DNA of 64,000 bases from Triops longicaudatus (taxonomy: Eukaryota > Arthropoda > Branchiopoda > Notostraca > Triopsidae), in NCBI GenBank assembly GCA_022885665.1, contig JAGQDJ010000028.1:124001-188000 (forward strand), written 5' to 3'. A program made the position numbers and the translations under genes. The stretch's first letter is position 1, and each line of letters begins with the position of its first letter. Of the stretch, positions 1 through 11,500 are shown piece by piece. Under the pieces are notes generated by a model. That model was not told the origin of the DNA and did not search any database. It worked only from the letters and a program-made list of their open reading frames with translations.

Positions 1-2
1 TT

Positions 3-719
3 GATACAATAAACCACGTTTATAACTGCAAGACCAATAATAATAGTAACCCGGCGGTAAGCTTGAATCCAAGCAGTATACAACCCGTCTTAGCCATGGC
101 TAATGCGGCAATTAATTACGGAGCTGCTATTCAACCCTACATCCCTCGGATCCATCCCCTTTATCACGCTTTGCCTACCTCAGCAACAGCGGCAACAACC
201 CCCGTCAGTCCTACCAGTAAACCTGGCACGTTTAGCCACCCTTATGATTCAAACCTCATTGAGCATATGTGGAACAATCAAAGGTTTTTTCAACAATGTC
301 TTAATCCTTATGCAGTAAACACCTACAACTCCGCAGTCACACCATCTGCAGCAATAAATCAGATAAATAATCCCAAGGGCATTGCAGATTTCACTATTGC
401 GGCGTTAACGCGTAAAGAAGGCACAAGCATAACTGAATCGGGTAAGAACGCCGAATGGTCAGGTAATTGGCCAGCTTTGCCCGTCAATGGGCACCCACCG
501 TTGTTTTATCAGCGTTTGACAGATTGGCAAATCATCTCAAAGTTTACGAACGCAACTTCCCCGCCGATCACGGCACCGAAGATGTCAACTATTGCACACA
601 GTTTAGGTGCATCCATTCAAGAACTGGACGACAAAGACTCACCCACCACATTGCTAAATATGACAGACCATTCGCCTAACGAAGACGAGATTATTGATGT
701 TGAAAGTGAACCCACCTGA
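3..719 (+). CDS. C-terminal part of a probable transcription factor (5' end outside window)
   Basis: The reading frame is open from the left edge to a TAA at 717-719, giving 238 residues with no start inside the window. Its composition (Asn, Ser, Thr, Pro, Ala, Gln rich, low complexity) suits the disordered flank of a metazoan transcription factor, not chance. At 390-419 it encodes FTIAALTRKE, which resembles the EH1 Groucho-binding motif (F-x-I-x-x-L/I-x) common in forkhead and homeodomain repressors. It ends in an acidic stretch, DEIIDVESEPT. No DNA-binding domain is visible, so the family is not proven. A forkhead protein is possible: the FoxQ2 protein at 19.4-21.2 kb also has an EH1-like motif and a comparable EEEVDVVSDD stretch. 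A GT-rich, donor-like site lies near 56-62, but the peptide downstream looks clearly coding, so it is probably not used. The gene runs towards FoxQ2 (convergent), about 18.7 kb away. Confidence 0.6.
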   Translation, partial: DTINHVYNCKTNNNSNPAVSLNPSSIQPVLAMANAAINYGAAIQPYIPRIHPLYHALPTSATAATTPVSPTSKPGTFSHPYDSNLIEHMWNNQRFFQQCLNPYAVNTYNSAVTPSAAINQINNPKGIADFTIAALTRKEGTSITESGKNAEWSGNWPALPVNGHPPLFYQRLTDWQIISKFTNATSPPITAPKMSTIAHSLGASIQELDDKDSPTTLLNMTDHSPNEDEIIDVESEPT

Positions 720-737
720 AGATGTGAACATTCCACC

Positions 738-743
738 AATAAA
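738..743 (+). terminator. Polyadenylation signal AATAAA of the left-edge gene
   Basis: A canonical AATAAA lies 19 bases after the stop codon at 717-719. This supports the stop being the true 3' end of the gene. Such a short 3' UTR is possible; another AATAAA near 1117 could serve as an alternative. Confidence 0.4.
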
Positions 744-3237
744 ATAACGAAACAAGTTTCTTCAAATCTATTCTACAAACATTTTAGCAACTATATGTCA
801 TGAACCCGTAACGATTATGTTCAATCGTATGGCCTGTTATTCCTTCAGTGTTGGGTTCGAGAATGTTCATAGTTGTGTGGTTATAATACAACGCATATTC
901 ACTTCATGGTTGTACTTGAGCTTCAATTACGCAAATGCATTTTTTGTGGGGTACGGATTGTAGCCGGTCGAATGTCACGAGATTTGTTAGCATACGCGTG
1001 TCGTGCGTCTTTTAATGCACCGCGAAGCAGGGACCGTATGTTGCCTCAGTTGATAGTGAGGGGAAACAAGGGTGTACTCTAGCTAAAACTTGACCTGTTG
1101 TCACCCCCTTCATACAAATAAAGTCGCAGGCCTGCCGAACGACCGGGAGGGACCAGAAACTCTTCACCAGCTCCGTGCAAAGGGATTGATTTTCAAGTAA
1201 TATAATTAATCACGACAAACCGAACCACCACGTCCCACTTTTCCAAGTCTACCTCCCGACACAAAACCTTCCAACAAAAGAACTTGTCATAACTGGTCGC
1301 GTGGCCACGTTAAATAGGAGAGGGTTGTGGACATTGGTGAGTGGCATTTGCTGAGGGTTTCCCAGTGTAGGAAGCATATATTCTACACACAAATATCTAA
1401 CTTACTCCTAATTTTTGTTTTGAACATATGCCTTCTCTTTTTTGTCCTTTGAAACAGGCAAAAATAGCTGGATTTAATGGGGGACGGTTGACAATAGGAA
1501 TCGATAAACGACAATTGAAAAAGGCCTAGGGACAACCAAAATATATAAATGCATTATACCAAAGCCATTTTTGTCGGAATTACTCCATTTCCAAGCTTTT
1601 AAGTGAGCCGTAAAAAATGGAGCTTAAAATAAATAATCGAGCAACAGAAGCACACAAACAATCTAGATAATTTAGAACTGCTTTGAAAAGTATATTCAGG
1701 TACAGCCAAATTAACGGAAGAAAATAGGATACGAAGGGTTAGTGAAGCTTGGGTAGAATGTTTCCATGACTTATAAACCTGTAAAGGGTTTATTTCCGGG
1801 TCATGTTCACTCAGCGTATTACTATACACAGATTTTGTGGCTTAGATCTATCTTAAGTGTAATCCTAATTGCTATGCAACCCGCGAATCCTATTTCAAAT
1901 CAACTTGTCTACTCAGCCATACGCAACTAAACCCTCTTTTGCAGCGTATTAGACCTGCCGTTTTACCCCATGCAGCGACTCATAAGGGAAGAAAATAATT
2001 TAGATTTTTTTCTTTGCATAGCATGAAAATAATCACTATTTCAATTATTGTAAGATACACTAAAAATATATTATATGCGTTTTTGAAAAAGCGTCCGTTA
2101 ATGCGTCTTACTTTCATTTATGGTTTCCACTGCCTTTTCAAATAGTCTTTAGTTGAGTCCCCGTACGCCGTACACCTATTGTATTCATATACGTAAGTGT
2201 ATTCAAATCGAAAATAACCATTAACAATTTGACAAGGGGAAGAAAAGTAAGAAAAGGACAAAGAAAAAGATGGTTTGCTCTTTACTCCTTGACTATGCAA
2301 ACTGTTTTACCTGCGTTTAACCAGCAGGAATTTCATCACAGGGAGAGTGTTCCAATCCAATTAATGAATTTGGTAAGCTTTTCTTTATTCTTTCGCTCTG
2401 ACAATAAAAGAGTCGCGTTGACAACGGGAGCAAAAGTGTAAACACCCCATTTCTTTTCCCATTACATTAACAACCACGCAACTGTAACACCTACATGGAT
2501 TGATCCCTCCTTTTTGCCGAGGCGACTCTCATTGGAATACGCAAACTGGGTAACGACTAGATTACATCTCTAATTTCTGTCCATATTCCTGTGGTCAGTC
2601 CAGCCGGCCCTAAACTTAGTAATCAACACCTGTGTCACGGGTGGACCAGTCGTAATTTGTTGGGTTGGGGTGGGTAAATTAACTTTTGCCGAGGGTTGAG
2701 AAAATTATGACGTGTCAAAAAACATAGAAAGAATTAACTACACCGGAAACGTTAGAAATGCTTAACTTGACATTAGTGTATTAACAGTGGTGATCAATGA
2801 ACTGCGGTCAGTTATCGGAACACCGGTTAGGAGATATTAAAGAACACAAAGAGCAATGAAGTCTATAGACATGTTCGATACTTCGCTAACGTTTCTTCGT
2901 TGTATCCTTCGCCCCACCAAACCCAAACAATAGACTGGTTATTTATGCATAGAGCTCTAACTACATCCATGCATCGTTTTTCACAGGCACACTTTTCCAA
3001 TAAGTGACAACCGACAACTAAAAAGAAGCAATTCTGCAGCCTTTTTCATTATCCTAAGTAAAAAAGGGAGTTGCCATTTGATCTGCTCAACAGGATATCG
3101 TTACCTACAGCCAACGTACATTCACGCAATATGAAGTTTGACGCCAAGACAAAAAACGAAGTTTCAAAGCGTTAACTACTCACCTGCCTTGGCATCGCTC
3201 ATGATTCCTTCCAAATCCAAGATCAACACTTAAGGGC

Positions 3238-3260
3238 TTTTTTTTTTTTTTTTTTTTTTT
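3238..3260. repeat. Poly-T tract (23 bases)
   Basis: An uninterrupted T homopolymer. It may be the poly-A tail of an element inserted on the minus strand, or simple slippage. No target duplication was identified. Confidence 0.8.
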
Positions 3261-4004
3261 GTACAGTGGTACAAGTAACCTAATCCGTCCCCCGACGACG
3301 TTCCCTATAGGGGACACCTTTGCCCAAAAATTATTATGGGAGTAGTTTTAACTGAGTCCCAGGACCCGCTTTTAAATCCAAGAGAATCATTAAATTATAT
3401 AATATACTAGAAAAAAATCAACTAAATTATTTATTTTACAGTTTTTGTTGTATCTCTTTCACTATTTTTGTACTTCATATGTTAGTTTATTTTTACCGAA
3501 GCTACCATCCCTGCTGAAAGACTTCGCCGTTCTTATCTCTTCATATCCGCCTTTGCGTATAATTTTTTTTTTTTTTACGTTTCTTTTACAGAAGCTTCCC
3601 CTGACCTATTGGATCACTGTATTTATCATCAGGTCCTTTAGCCAGGTTTTCGGCTCGGATGGGGTTTTGGGAGTTTTGGAGAGGGCAGGGGGAGGGGGGC
3701 GACTTCCTGGCTGCTGTGCTGTCTATCTTTCACCGATCCAAACTAGAATTTGACATTTTCCTTCCCTTAAAATCTGATTTATTAATTAATTAAGAAATGA
3801 TTGATACTCCGTTGTTCAGTTTGGCTACCAATAGACACTCTCTACTAGCCAAACCTTTTCGATTGGTGGCGTATTCAGGATATTCTGACAAGGAACCTCA
3901 AACAATTTTTACTGATTAATGCCTTTTGGACATTCTTGCTCAGTTAGAAGATCTCTTTTAACTCTCAACAAAGTAAACATTTTGGATGCCTGTCCCCTAG
4001 TTCG

Positions 4005-4140
4005 GTATACAGCAGAAACTCGTTATGACGAAGACAACTGATACAGCGAAATATTGGAAAAGTAAATGGGTTGTAATGTCCCGTGGTATATAGATACACA
4101 GGAAAAGCGTCTGATATAACGAAGTTTGTATATACTGTAC
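4005..4140. mobile_element. Small pogo/mariner-like inverted-repeat element (MITE)
   Basis: The left arm (TACAGCAGAAACTCGTTATG region, about 4008-4030) is an imperfect inverted repeat of the right arm (GATATAACGAAGTTTGTATA, 4113-4132). Arms of the type 'CAGTAGAACCTCGTTATAACGA' are typical of pogo/Tigger-class Tc1-mariner transposons. At about 136 bp it has no coding capacity. It shares the inner word TGTCCCG with the element at 15.6 kb, which suggests one family. The ends and the TA duplication are approximate because the copy is diverged. Confidence 0.5.
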
Positions 4141-5561
4141 CTAGCAGTTTTTATGTTCTTTGAGGTTCACCAAAACGAAATCCACCGTACACGGTGTTCA
4201 TTGTATGGATCATTACAATGCAGCTACAACGTTTGAGTCATTGTGTTTTAAGAATAATACAGAAATTTAAAAGTTGTAAAATGTTATAGGTTCAGTTTGT
4301 AAAAAATTCAATATATGGTAAGCACATCGGACAGAAATAAAGAACTGCAGTTTAAAAAAATAGGCCTAAAGGTTCGCTCATATTATTCGTGGAGCTGTCT
4401 TATCGGTGTTGGGCCAACGAAAAATGACCGGACGCAGGACACCGTGGCGGAATGTTGATTACGTGGAATTCCCACCGGATAGTGGAACCCACTCTTAACC
4501 AAAAGATTGCCACCCTTTATCTTTGTCCAACGGCAGAGTTGATCAAATAAAATGTGGAAGAAAATGGGCAAGTAAAACGGAGCATTTATCTGGGCTGCTA
4601 CATTCACGCTAAACAAAGCAGCTTACCGAAATTCAAGCATGTAAAACGAACGTAGACAATTTTTAGACTATCCCTTTTTTTGGAATACATAATGATAAAC
4701 ATAGTGTATAATTAATTTTACACTAAGAGTATTCATCTTGGTCCTGTAAGCAAATCAAAATACGGTGGTCTTCGCCTTATTATAAGGACTTGGGATTTGA
4801 TAGACGAAAAGAGAGCTTGCTTTTACATAAAGACAGGCGACTGATAAGGTTTTCTTAACATTTTTAACTTATTTTACCTTCATCATTGTTAATACTGTGC
4901 TAAATAATGGCGTCAAGGAATGCATAAACGAAAAAAAAACAAGGTAAAAGACGTCGATGAAGCTTTTTACTTCACAACACAAGTAGTTTTCATTGCTTTC
5001 TTGGAAATTAGGAGCTTCATTTTTCAGGAAGTTTTATGAAAACGTCCCAGAAAATTCTTTGGAAATATGATAGATGATTGGCATAAACCCAGTACAAACA
5101 TATTACGAAATCATAGTGGTCAAAGAAAGGTAGTGTCAATTCAGGACATTAGCTTATCCGAAGCCGTTAACGATTGCAAGATACCTCCACCCGAGCTAGA
5201 TAATGTCTTCGACTAAAGCGAATATTCAAGTTAAAAGAATCAGCCTACCGACTTCATTTGCATTGGGTTGAATGGTACAAAAATGGGATCGTCTTTTTTA
5301 CTCTGATTTAGCGGGCTTTCGCTTGATCGGAATCTTACTTAAATAGGGGTCACTGACTGTTCCCTAGGACAATTTACCTTATACATGTTTTATAGTAAAA
5401 GCGAGACAATTTTGTTAATTACGCTAGCCCGCGTAGACCTTTACTAATTGGCAAAAGAAAATGCAGTTTTTAATTCAAAATGGAAGACTTCGAAGATATG
5501 CAGTTGAGAACTTTACATTATAGGAGATTCACTGAATCCTGTATAAAAAGTTAAATATGTT
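4141..5561. other. Non-coding region without a recognisable gene
   Basis: AT-rich sequence with no supported coding exon, RNA gene or clear repeat. A 77-residue minus-strand frame at 4383-4616 shows no domain and was not accepted as a gene. Confidence 0.45.
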
Positions 5562-5569
5562 CACTAGAC

Positions 5570-6523
5570 CAGCAGTCCCCAAACTATAGGCCGCCACCGG
5601 TTAGAAATTGGACCGCGTGACAGTCCGGTATGGAAGCTGGTGTGCACAGACAAAGCTTCATATTTGCGGGGTGTCCGTTCCAGAGAAAAGCCGCGGGTAA
5701 AGAAAACAGCGAGAGGAATATTACACTGAAAGATAGGGATGCGTTCCAAAATTCCGAAAAATACAGATAGAAATTGTAATTTAGATCTAGTCTGCCCAAC
5801 AAGAAAGTTTATCTTTTTTAAGCCTAAATGTCTCTTTGAAGTAGTAGGTTGTTTTCTCCTGGTTCATTGCCTTTAACATATAATAGCTCAGCTGATTTCA
5901 ATAACCGTTTCATCAGTTTTTATCCTGAAAATCAATCTTGGCTCCATAAACTGAACCAGTTTTACGAAGCAATATGAAATTCGTACGTAAATTTCCCATA
6001 TTAGTTTCACCATTTTAACTGCTTGAAGTGATCTTTGTTTACTATTTGTGCCTCAAATGTATTTTTTTATGAAAACTTGTAGAAACGTCAATATTACTCC
6101 CAGTTAAAAGCGGCTTGCCTTATCTCTTTACGTTTTTTTTCTCAAAATATAGACTTCCCTACGGGAGTTTGTTATCACACGAAATAGTGGTAATATTAGT
6201 ATGAGTTTTGTTCCAAAAAGACTAAGATTTTGAATTATTTCGACCAAAAATGACACTCCAATGGAGAAATATTTTACCGCGAATAGAGAATTGATCTCAA
6301 AAATTTCGTCCGCGAATACCGAAACCACGGGTACGGAACGCGCGAATAAGGAGCTTTTACTGTATTTAATTCGTTTTCTACCAAAAGCATCACGTTCCGA
6401 GCTTATTTATGATTATGCAACCTGGAATGGTTTTATTTTTTTTTTTCAAACGATCACAAGGTGGGCCGTAGAAAAAATTTCTCTGGAAGTGGTCCGTGGC
6501 TCCAAAAAGTTTGGGGGCCGCTG
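5570..6523. mobile_element. Non-autonomous hAT-superfamily DNA transposon
   Basis: The element begins CAGCAGTCCCCAAACTATAG (5570-5589). Read on the minus strand, its other end begins CAGCGGCCCCCAAACTTTTT (6523 downward). These are imperfect terminal inverted repeats of the classic hAT type CAGnGGTCCCCAAACT. The 8 flanking bases are CACTAGAC on the left (5562-5569) and CGTTAGAC on the right (6524-6531), 6 of 8 identical and carrying the CTAGA-like core usual for hAT target duplications. Homology continues inward with GGTCCGTGG/GGACCGCG-type subterminal motifs. The 954-bp interior has no frame resembling a hAT transposase; the 118-residue plus-strand frame crossing the right end has no recognised domain. 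It therefore depends on an autonomous relative. Confidence 0.75.
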
Positions 6524-6531
6524 CGTTAGAC

Positions 6532-7214
6532 TAGTTTTCTCTACTAGCAGCAAGCCTCCTGACATCTATACTTCAGTAGACACAATATGTATTGTGTGCA
6601 TGATTATCGATCGGTAGAATGAGGTAAGGATATTTGAAACAAGGTTCCGTCATGCTTATCGTTTGCGATTGGATTTCCATAGCGATACGCCATAGAAATG
6701 CAACCAATTAAATCAAAGGTCCGCTGGTGCTGCTTGACTAGGAAAAGTTGCGTGAAGTCTGCTTGTGAACAAACTGTATTACAGTTTTGTGCATTTACTG
6801 TGGTGTTAGTTATCACTTTGAATTTTAAAATAAGATCAATAAAATCGTCTTAAAATAAGGAATTAGCGAATAAGTGTCTTAGTTTGTTAATTTTTCATTC
6901 TCATTTTTTCGTGTGTTGAAAGTCGTCCATGTATTTTGGAAAAAAAAACTTTCTTTCACCAGTTTCTTTCCAGTTTAATGTTTAGCGGCAAGCAATCGAT
7001 TTTTTTAACTGTATAACAGTGTAGGCCGAGGCCTGTTACCGGGTCAAGCAATCAATTGTAATGAATGAATGTAATGTGGTAATTGTGCAGACTTGAATAA
7101 ATTATGAATATTACAATTTCTTGAACTCTTTTCCATTTACTGACAGTGAAATTTCTTGTAGCGACAGCTTCACGATTGAAACCTTATGAGTAAAAGAGAA
7201 AAAAATGGGACATG
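6532..7214. other. Non-coding region without a recognisable gene
   Basis: Between the hAT element and the next dispersed repeat. No supported coding exon or RNA gene was seen. Confidence 0.45.
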
Positions 7215-7540
7215 AAAACGCGAATGCATGTATTTCAAAGAGGGCTACGTCATTTGCTTTTTGCAAAACATAATTCTTAATGAAAAATTTATTTACACTG
7301 AGGGTAAATTCGTTGCCCTTCAAATCGGCTCTTGTGAACAGTAAATTAATTGATATGGGAGGAAATGAATTTAAATGTGAATGGATAAAATTAGAAATGA
7401 AGCAATGACAATTTAAGAATATGAAAAACGTGTATGTAGCAAGAAAAAAAGAAATCCACATTCTCTACCAAGAAGGAGCACATAACGCGTAATGTTTGTC
7501 CTCATTAGCATGGTTTCGTTCGAAAAATGCGCGCGGCCAG
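7215..7540 (-). repeat. Dispersed repeat, copy A
   Basis: This stretch aligns with 33685-34010 in the same orientation. Shared words include ATCGGCTCTTGTGAA, ACATAATTCT, a GATATGGGAGGAAATGAA-like block and GTTCGAAAAA followed by GCGCGC. On the minus strand both copies share an ACAAGAGCCGAT block followed by an AATTATGT block. A third, partial copy of the core in the opposite sense lies at about 8046-8076 (AAAGGCAACGAGTTTACGCT). The element class is unknown; no terminal repeats were found. Weak peptide similarity between the copies (for example KNYVLQKANDVALF against QNYVLENAYDLPLY) could be the trace of an old coding sequence or simply follow from the DNA match. Confidence 0.6.
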
Positions 7541-8445
7541 CACCTTCCGTGATGCATAAGTCAGCGCCACCTGCGCTCTCCGCCACGAGACGCCAGAACC
7601 TTTTTTTTAATAACCTTGCCGCGTGCTTACAAGTCCGTTGTTCATTGCTAGATGGGGTGCGATCAAAAAATGTCGCACATTTCGAAGTAGGGTATTTTAT
7701 ACAAAGAGGGAGAAAGAACTGCTTCAGTTGTCGCAAAAAGACGTTTCAAATAAAATCTTGGATTGATCTTTCTTAAACGTCAGCGAAGGAAAGGACCTAG
7801 CCGACCTTTCATCAAACCAGCAAATACAAGTTCGGGACCGATTTCCCAAACTGATTGGAGATCGGTAACTGATGACAATAATGCTAGCCAGATACATAAA
7901 ATACAGCGCACTAGAAGCTTTACTAGGTAGAGACAAGTTAAAAGCTGGTATTGTATATGCAAGATCAAATCAAAGCTTCTCATTGTGGTGGTAATGCTAA
8001 GGCAAAGGCATGGCAGCAAAAACCCAGGGGAAAATGCATCCAACGCGAGCCCAAAGGCAACGAGTTTACGCTTTCTGAAAAGCCGACACTAAGAGGGGGC
8101 GGAGTTAAGACTGTCCATGAGCTAAAAGTTTCAGTGGCGTGGAAAACCATCCCGACATCGAGCACTTCAAGCCGACAAAGGCAATAAAAATCTAAGCAGA
8201 TGTACAACAAAAAGATTTGCTGCGAAATGCAAAAGTCAGATCTAATGAATACCTACTGGAACACTAAAGCATGAAATCAACAATTTTCATTCGTCTAGTC
8301 AATTTAGTCTGGTTCTCACTCGTTCGATATGTGGGATGATCCGACTACATTTAATGTTGGTTCAAGTTTAGCTTTGTTATTTGTCTTACTTAAAGAGTTT
8401 CAAAAACGTTAAAAATACACCAACTTTTGAAATTTACGTAACTTG

Positions 8446-8511
8446 TAACATACATAATGTAACACATAAATACATAATAAACACATAATACATACACGTA
8501 ACACATAACAT
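8446..8511. repeat. Degenerate ACATAA-type tandem repeat
   Basis: About 65 bases built from variants of ACATAA/TACATA/GTAACACATA. An imperfect minisatellite-like patch with no coding potential. Confidence 0.55.
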
Positions 8512-11500
8512 GCCCCATTTATACTTTTACTTCACTTTATGACGAAACGAAAATTAAGCATCGACGAACAATTTTTCATTAATTTACTGAAAACTACACT
8601 GTGAATACGTTTTATTTTCTTTCCATCATATACCAAAGAAAAATGGAAAATAATCCATCTTTCTTGTGGTATAAGACAACTTCAAATTTCTATGAAGGTT
8701 TCTTAACTTGAATTAAGTGCTAAACTGTACATCAACCTTTTGAGTCGTGGAGGCGCAGAATTTTGCACTGACCTATGGCGTAAGAATTAGTTCTTTCATC
8801 CCAGGACTGCTTCATTACAAACTTACCGCTCTCTGCGTATTGAACTATGCCTTCTGGTTGATTTGTCGTCAAGCATGCTGTCGTCTAGCTTACTTTGACA
8901 CTAATAAGCAAAGAGGGTGAAATTGATGCACACACAAAGTAGATTGCTAGAGACGGAAGTTTTCTGAAGAGCTTTGATTGGCATCGAGTTGCTCTAACAC
9001 GATGTGAGTAAAAGCTAAAGCGAAACCTTTTTGGTGCTAGTAGTGTCTAATTAACGCGATTTCTGTTTTTGTGTCACGTTGGCTTGTGAGACTGGTATAG
9101 CAAGCTTTTAGTGGCAACTTTGGAAAGCGATCCGAGCGTCGGTGGCAAAATGTATTTGCCCTGCCTGTGAGGGTGACAATTGAATAAAAGCTTTGACATG
9201 CCATGCTAGCCACCGGAGAGTCTCTCTTCGCACAGTGATGCGACAAAACCTTTCTGTCTGCCGTTCCTTGTTACGCATCGCTCCGCATTTTTTCTCCCCT
9301 GAATCTTGTCTAAAAGTCTGGAAAAGATTTTCCACCTCGAGACAAGTGAGAATCCTGCAAAGAAGTTCCACTGCAACTGGCGTCATACATGTACCAACAG
9401 TATCTAAAACATGTCACTATTGGTACCCAAGGCAAGTCAACAGAAAAAAGTGATAATCTGGTCAAAAAACGGCTTGAATCTCCTGAGACTAGCACATGAA
9501 GCTGATCCCTTGGTTCAGTGCTGACTACCGTACTTAGCCCACTAAGATCTCTGTTAACCGAGCCGATCAAGGCTTTGAACCTTGTTATCCACACCAACGT
9601 TTCGCGTTACAAGTATTACCCAGGGACCCGAAGGTTCCCTCGCTTAAAGGACTACCTAATAGGTCTTAACCATCCTAATATGCATGTAAGGCATAATAAG
9701 CTTGAACGTGTTGAAGAGACAAGAAGGGATGCTGGTGCGCTCCGGTGTTTCGGGAGGATTATAGCCAACAGCAGACGCGAGAGGGGGAGAAAGCGTTTAG
9801 CTATCCAAAAGGTAGTGATTAGCGTCGCTTGGTGTCGAAGGCTGACGCTGTCAATTGAGGCACGTGACCCTTGTCATCGGAATCGACAAGTGACCATCTG
9901 CATAGAAAAATCTTTTTTTCTATAATCATGACAAGAGGATTGTGGAAATATGAGATAGTTTGTTATCGAGTTCGCGCTTTATTTCCTGTATTTATAAAGA
10001 CTGCTCTTTACACGTTTATCTTTGTGGCACTGAAGCGACAGTTGTGTAGTAGCTGGCTAGTTAGTCAGTGTAACAATGATGTGTGCGCCTGCCGCTTGCC
10101 ACTGTTATATGAGTCGAATTAATGGGGATAAATAAGACTCGAGAGTTAGTAGTTGTATCTCACGTTACAAAACGTGCTTGGTTTTGTTTAGTTCGTATTG
10201 TAACACGGTTGGTCACGTTTGCACAGACAAGCACGTAAACGAACCCAAAGACGATAATAGTCGTCCCAAGCGAAGTTCGACCCTACCAATCGTTTACAAA
10301 TAGTGAGCAAATAGTTCATCATAGAGCTGCTATTTTACCATTCATTTACCTTTTGCTTTTCTCGCTCAATTACCTGTTTCAGTTGGCAGCATTCGACTCC
10401 CAATTGTGAGGCAGCCGACGGCATACCAATTCTTTCACAGTACAGTCTTGTTTGAGCCAAGTTTGCTCATGTATTGCCCCATAACAAGCATAGCAGGGCT
10501 AGGGAGTTTAACATGCAAATCGTTTAGCTCACCCTGCTTTTCAATGGGCAATTTCTTATTCTGCGTTGTTGGGCAAAGGCATAACAAGCTTTGACAACGC
10601 ACACGACTGACAGGTTAGTACTCTACCATCCCGCACCACATCACTTCAATAAAATTGGGCGGCCTAAAGCTGACACAGAAGCTGACGTATAGGAAGAACC
10701 TATTTTACATAAACTCCGCAGGAAAGGCAACGGCAAGGTTGCTTACTTATTTCGAATAAGCACACAGTGCAGCGACTTACCAACGTTTCCAGAATCTTAA
10801 TCGTTCCCAAAGTTCCGCCTAGCTGAACTATTGTTAAAGAAACCTCGAACTCCTTACCTCAGTGAAATTCTATTAAGCAGTATAACGACACCATTTTGTG
10901 TTACATAATAAGTAAGTAATCGATGCTGAGGATAAGGTACTACTTTAGAATAGTGTAGGAAAAACAACGCACATTCATTAAGTCGACCAAATCTATTCTC
11001 ATTCGAATTCTATAGCGGACTAATATCCTTAAGCCAGCGCCGGTAATGTGACGGGTCGCTTTTTCCGAGTATGAAGGGCGATTAAAGAGCACAAATAAGC
11101 AATCAAGTCTCAGGTAGCGAAAAAAAAATGTCGGGTCGTCTATGACAGAAACTTCCCGTCTTCGTCTACATCTTTCTTATCTGGATAATAAGCGCCTTTG
11201 CATCCATACGTACCTACTTACCGTTGGATCTGCGTCCCAAAGAAACCTGCAAGTAAAAACATAAGGTGTTCTTGTTTTGTATCGTCTGTGTCTGATTCTT
11301 CAGCGACAGTTGGAAGTAAGAAGTAATAGGCACTCTTGATGGCGGCTCGGGGAAGCAAAGCAAAAAAAGGACGCAAGAGGACAGTGAAGCTTTCACACCG
11401 AGGATCGTTTCTTGCTATTCAATTACGGGCCGCCGTCCTGTCGCATTCGGCGCCGCAGCTTTTATCCCAACTCACTCTACTTTTGTCTTTCTGTGTTATG

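Larger units (their letters stand above)
720..4004. other. Non-coding region without a recognisable gene
   Basis: All six frames give only short frames without family resemblance. Visible features are a 23-base T run at 3238-3260 and a G-rich patch near 3660-3700. The T run could be the tail of a minus-strand retroposon, but no source element was recognised next to it. Confidence 0.5.

Noticed and set aside
9518..9925. 135-residue plus-strand frame
   Set aside because: Basic and irregular, with no domain; probably a chance frame.
2820..11080. Similar words ATTAAAGA.CACAAA and AGCAAT.AAGTCT near 2838 and 11080
   Set aside because: The match is about 30 bases, low complexity, and does not extend, so it may be chance.
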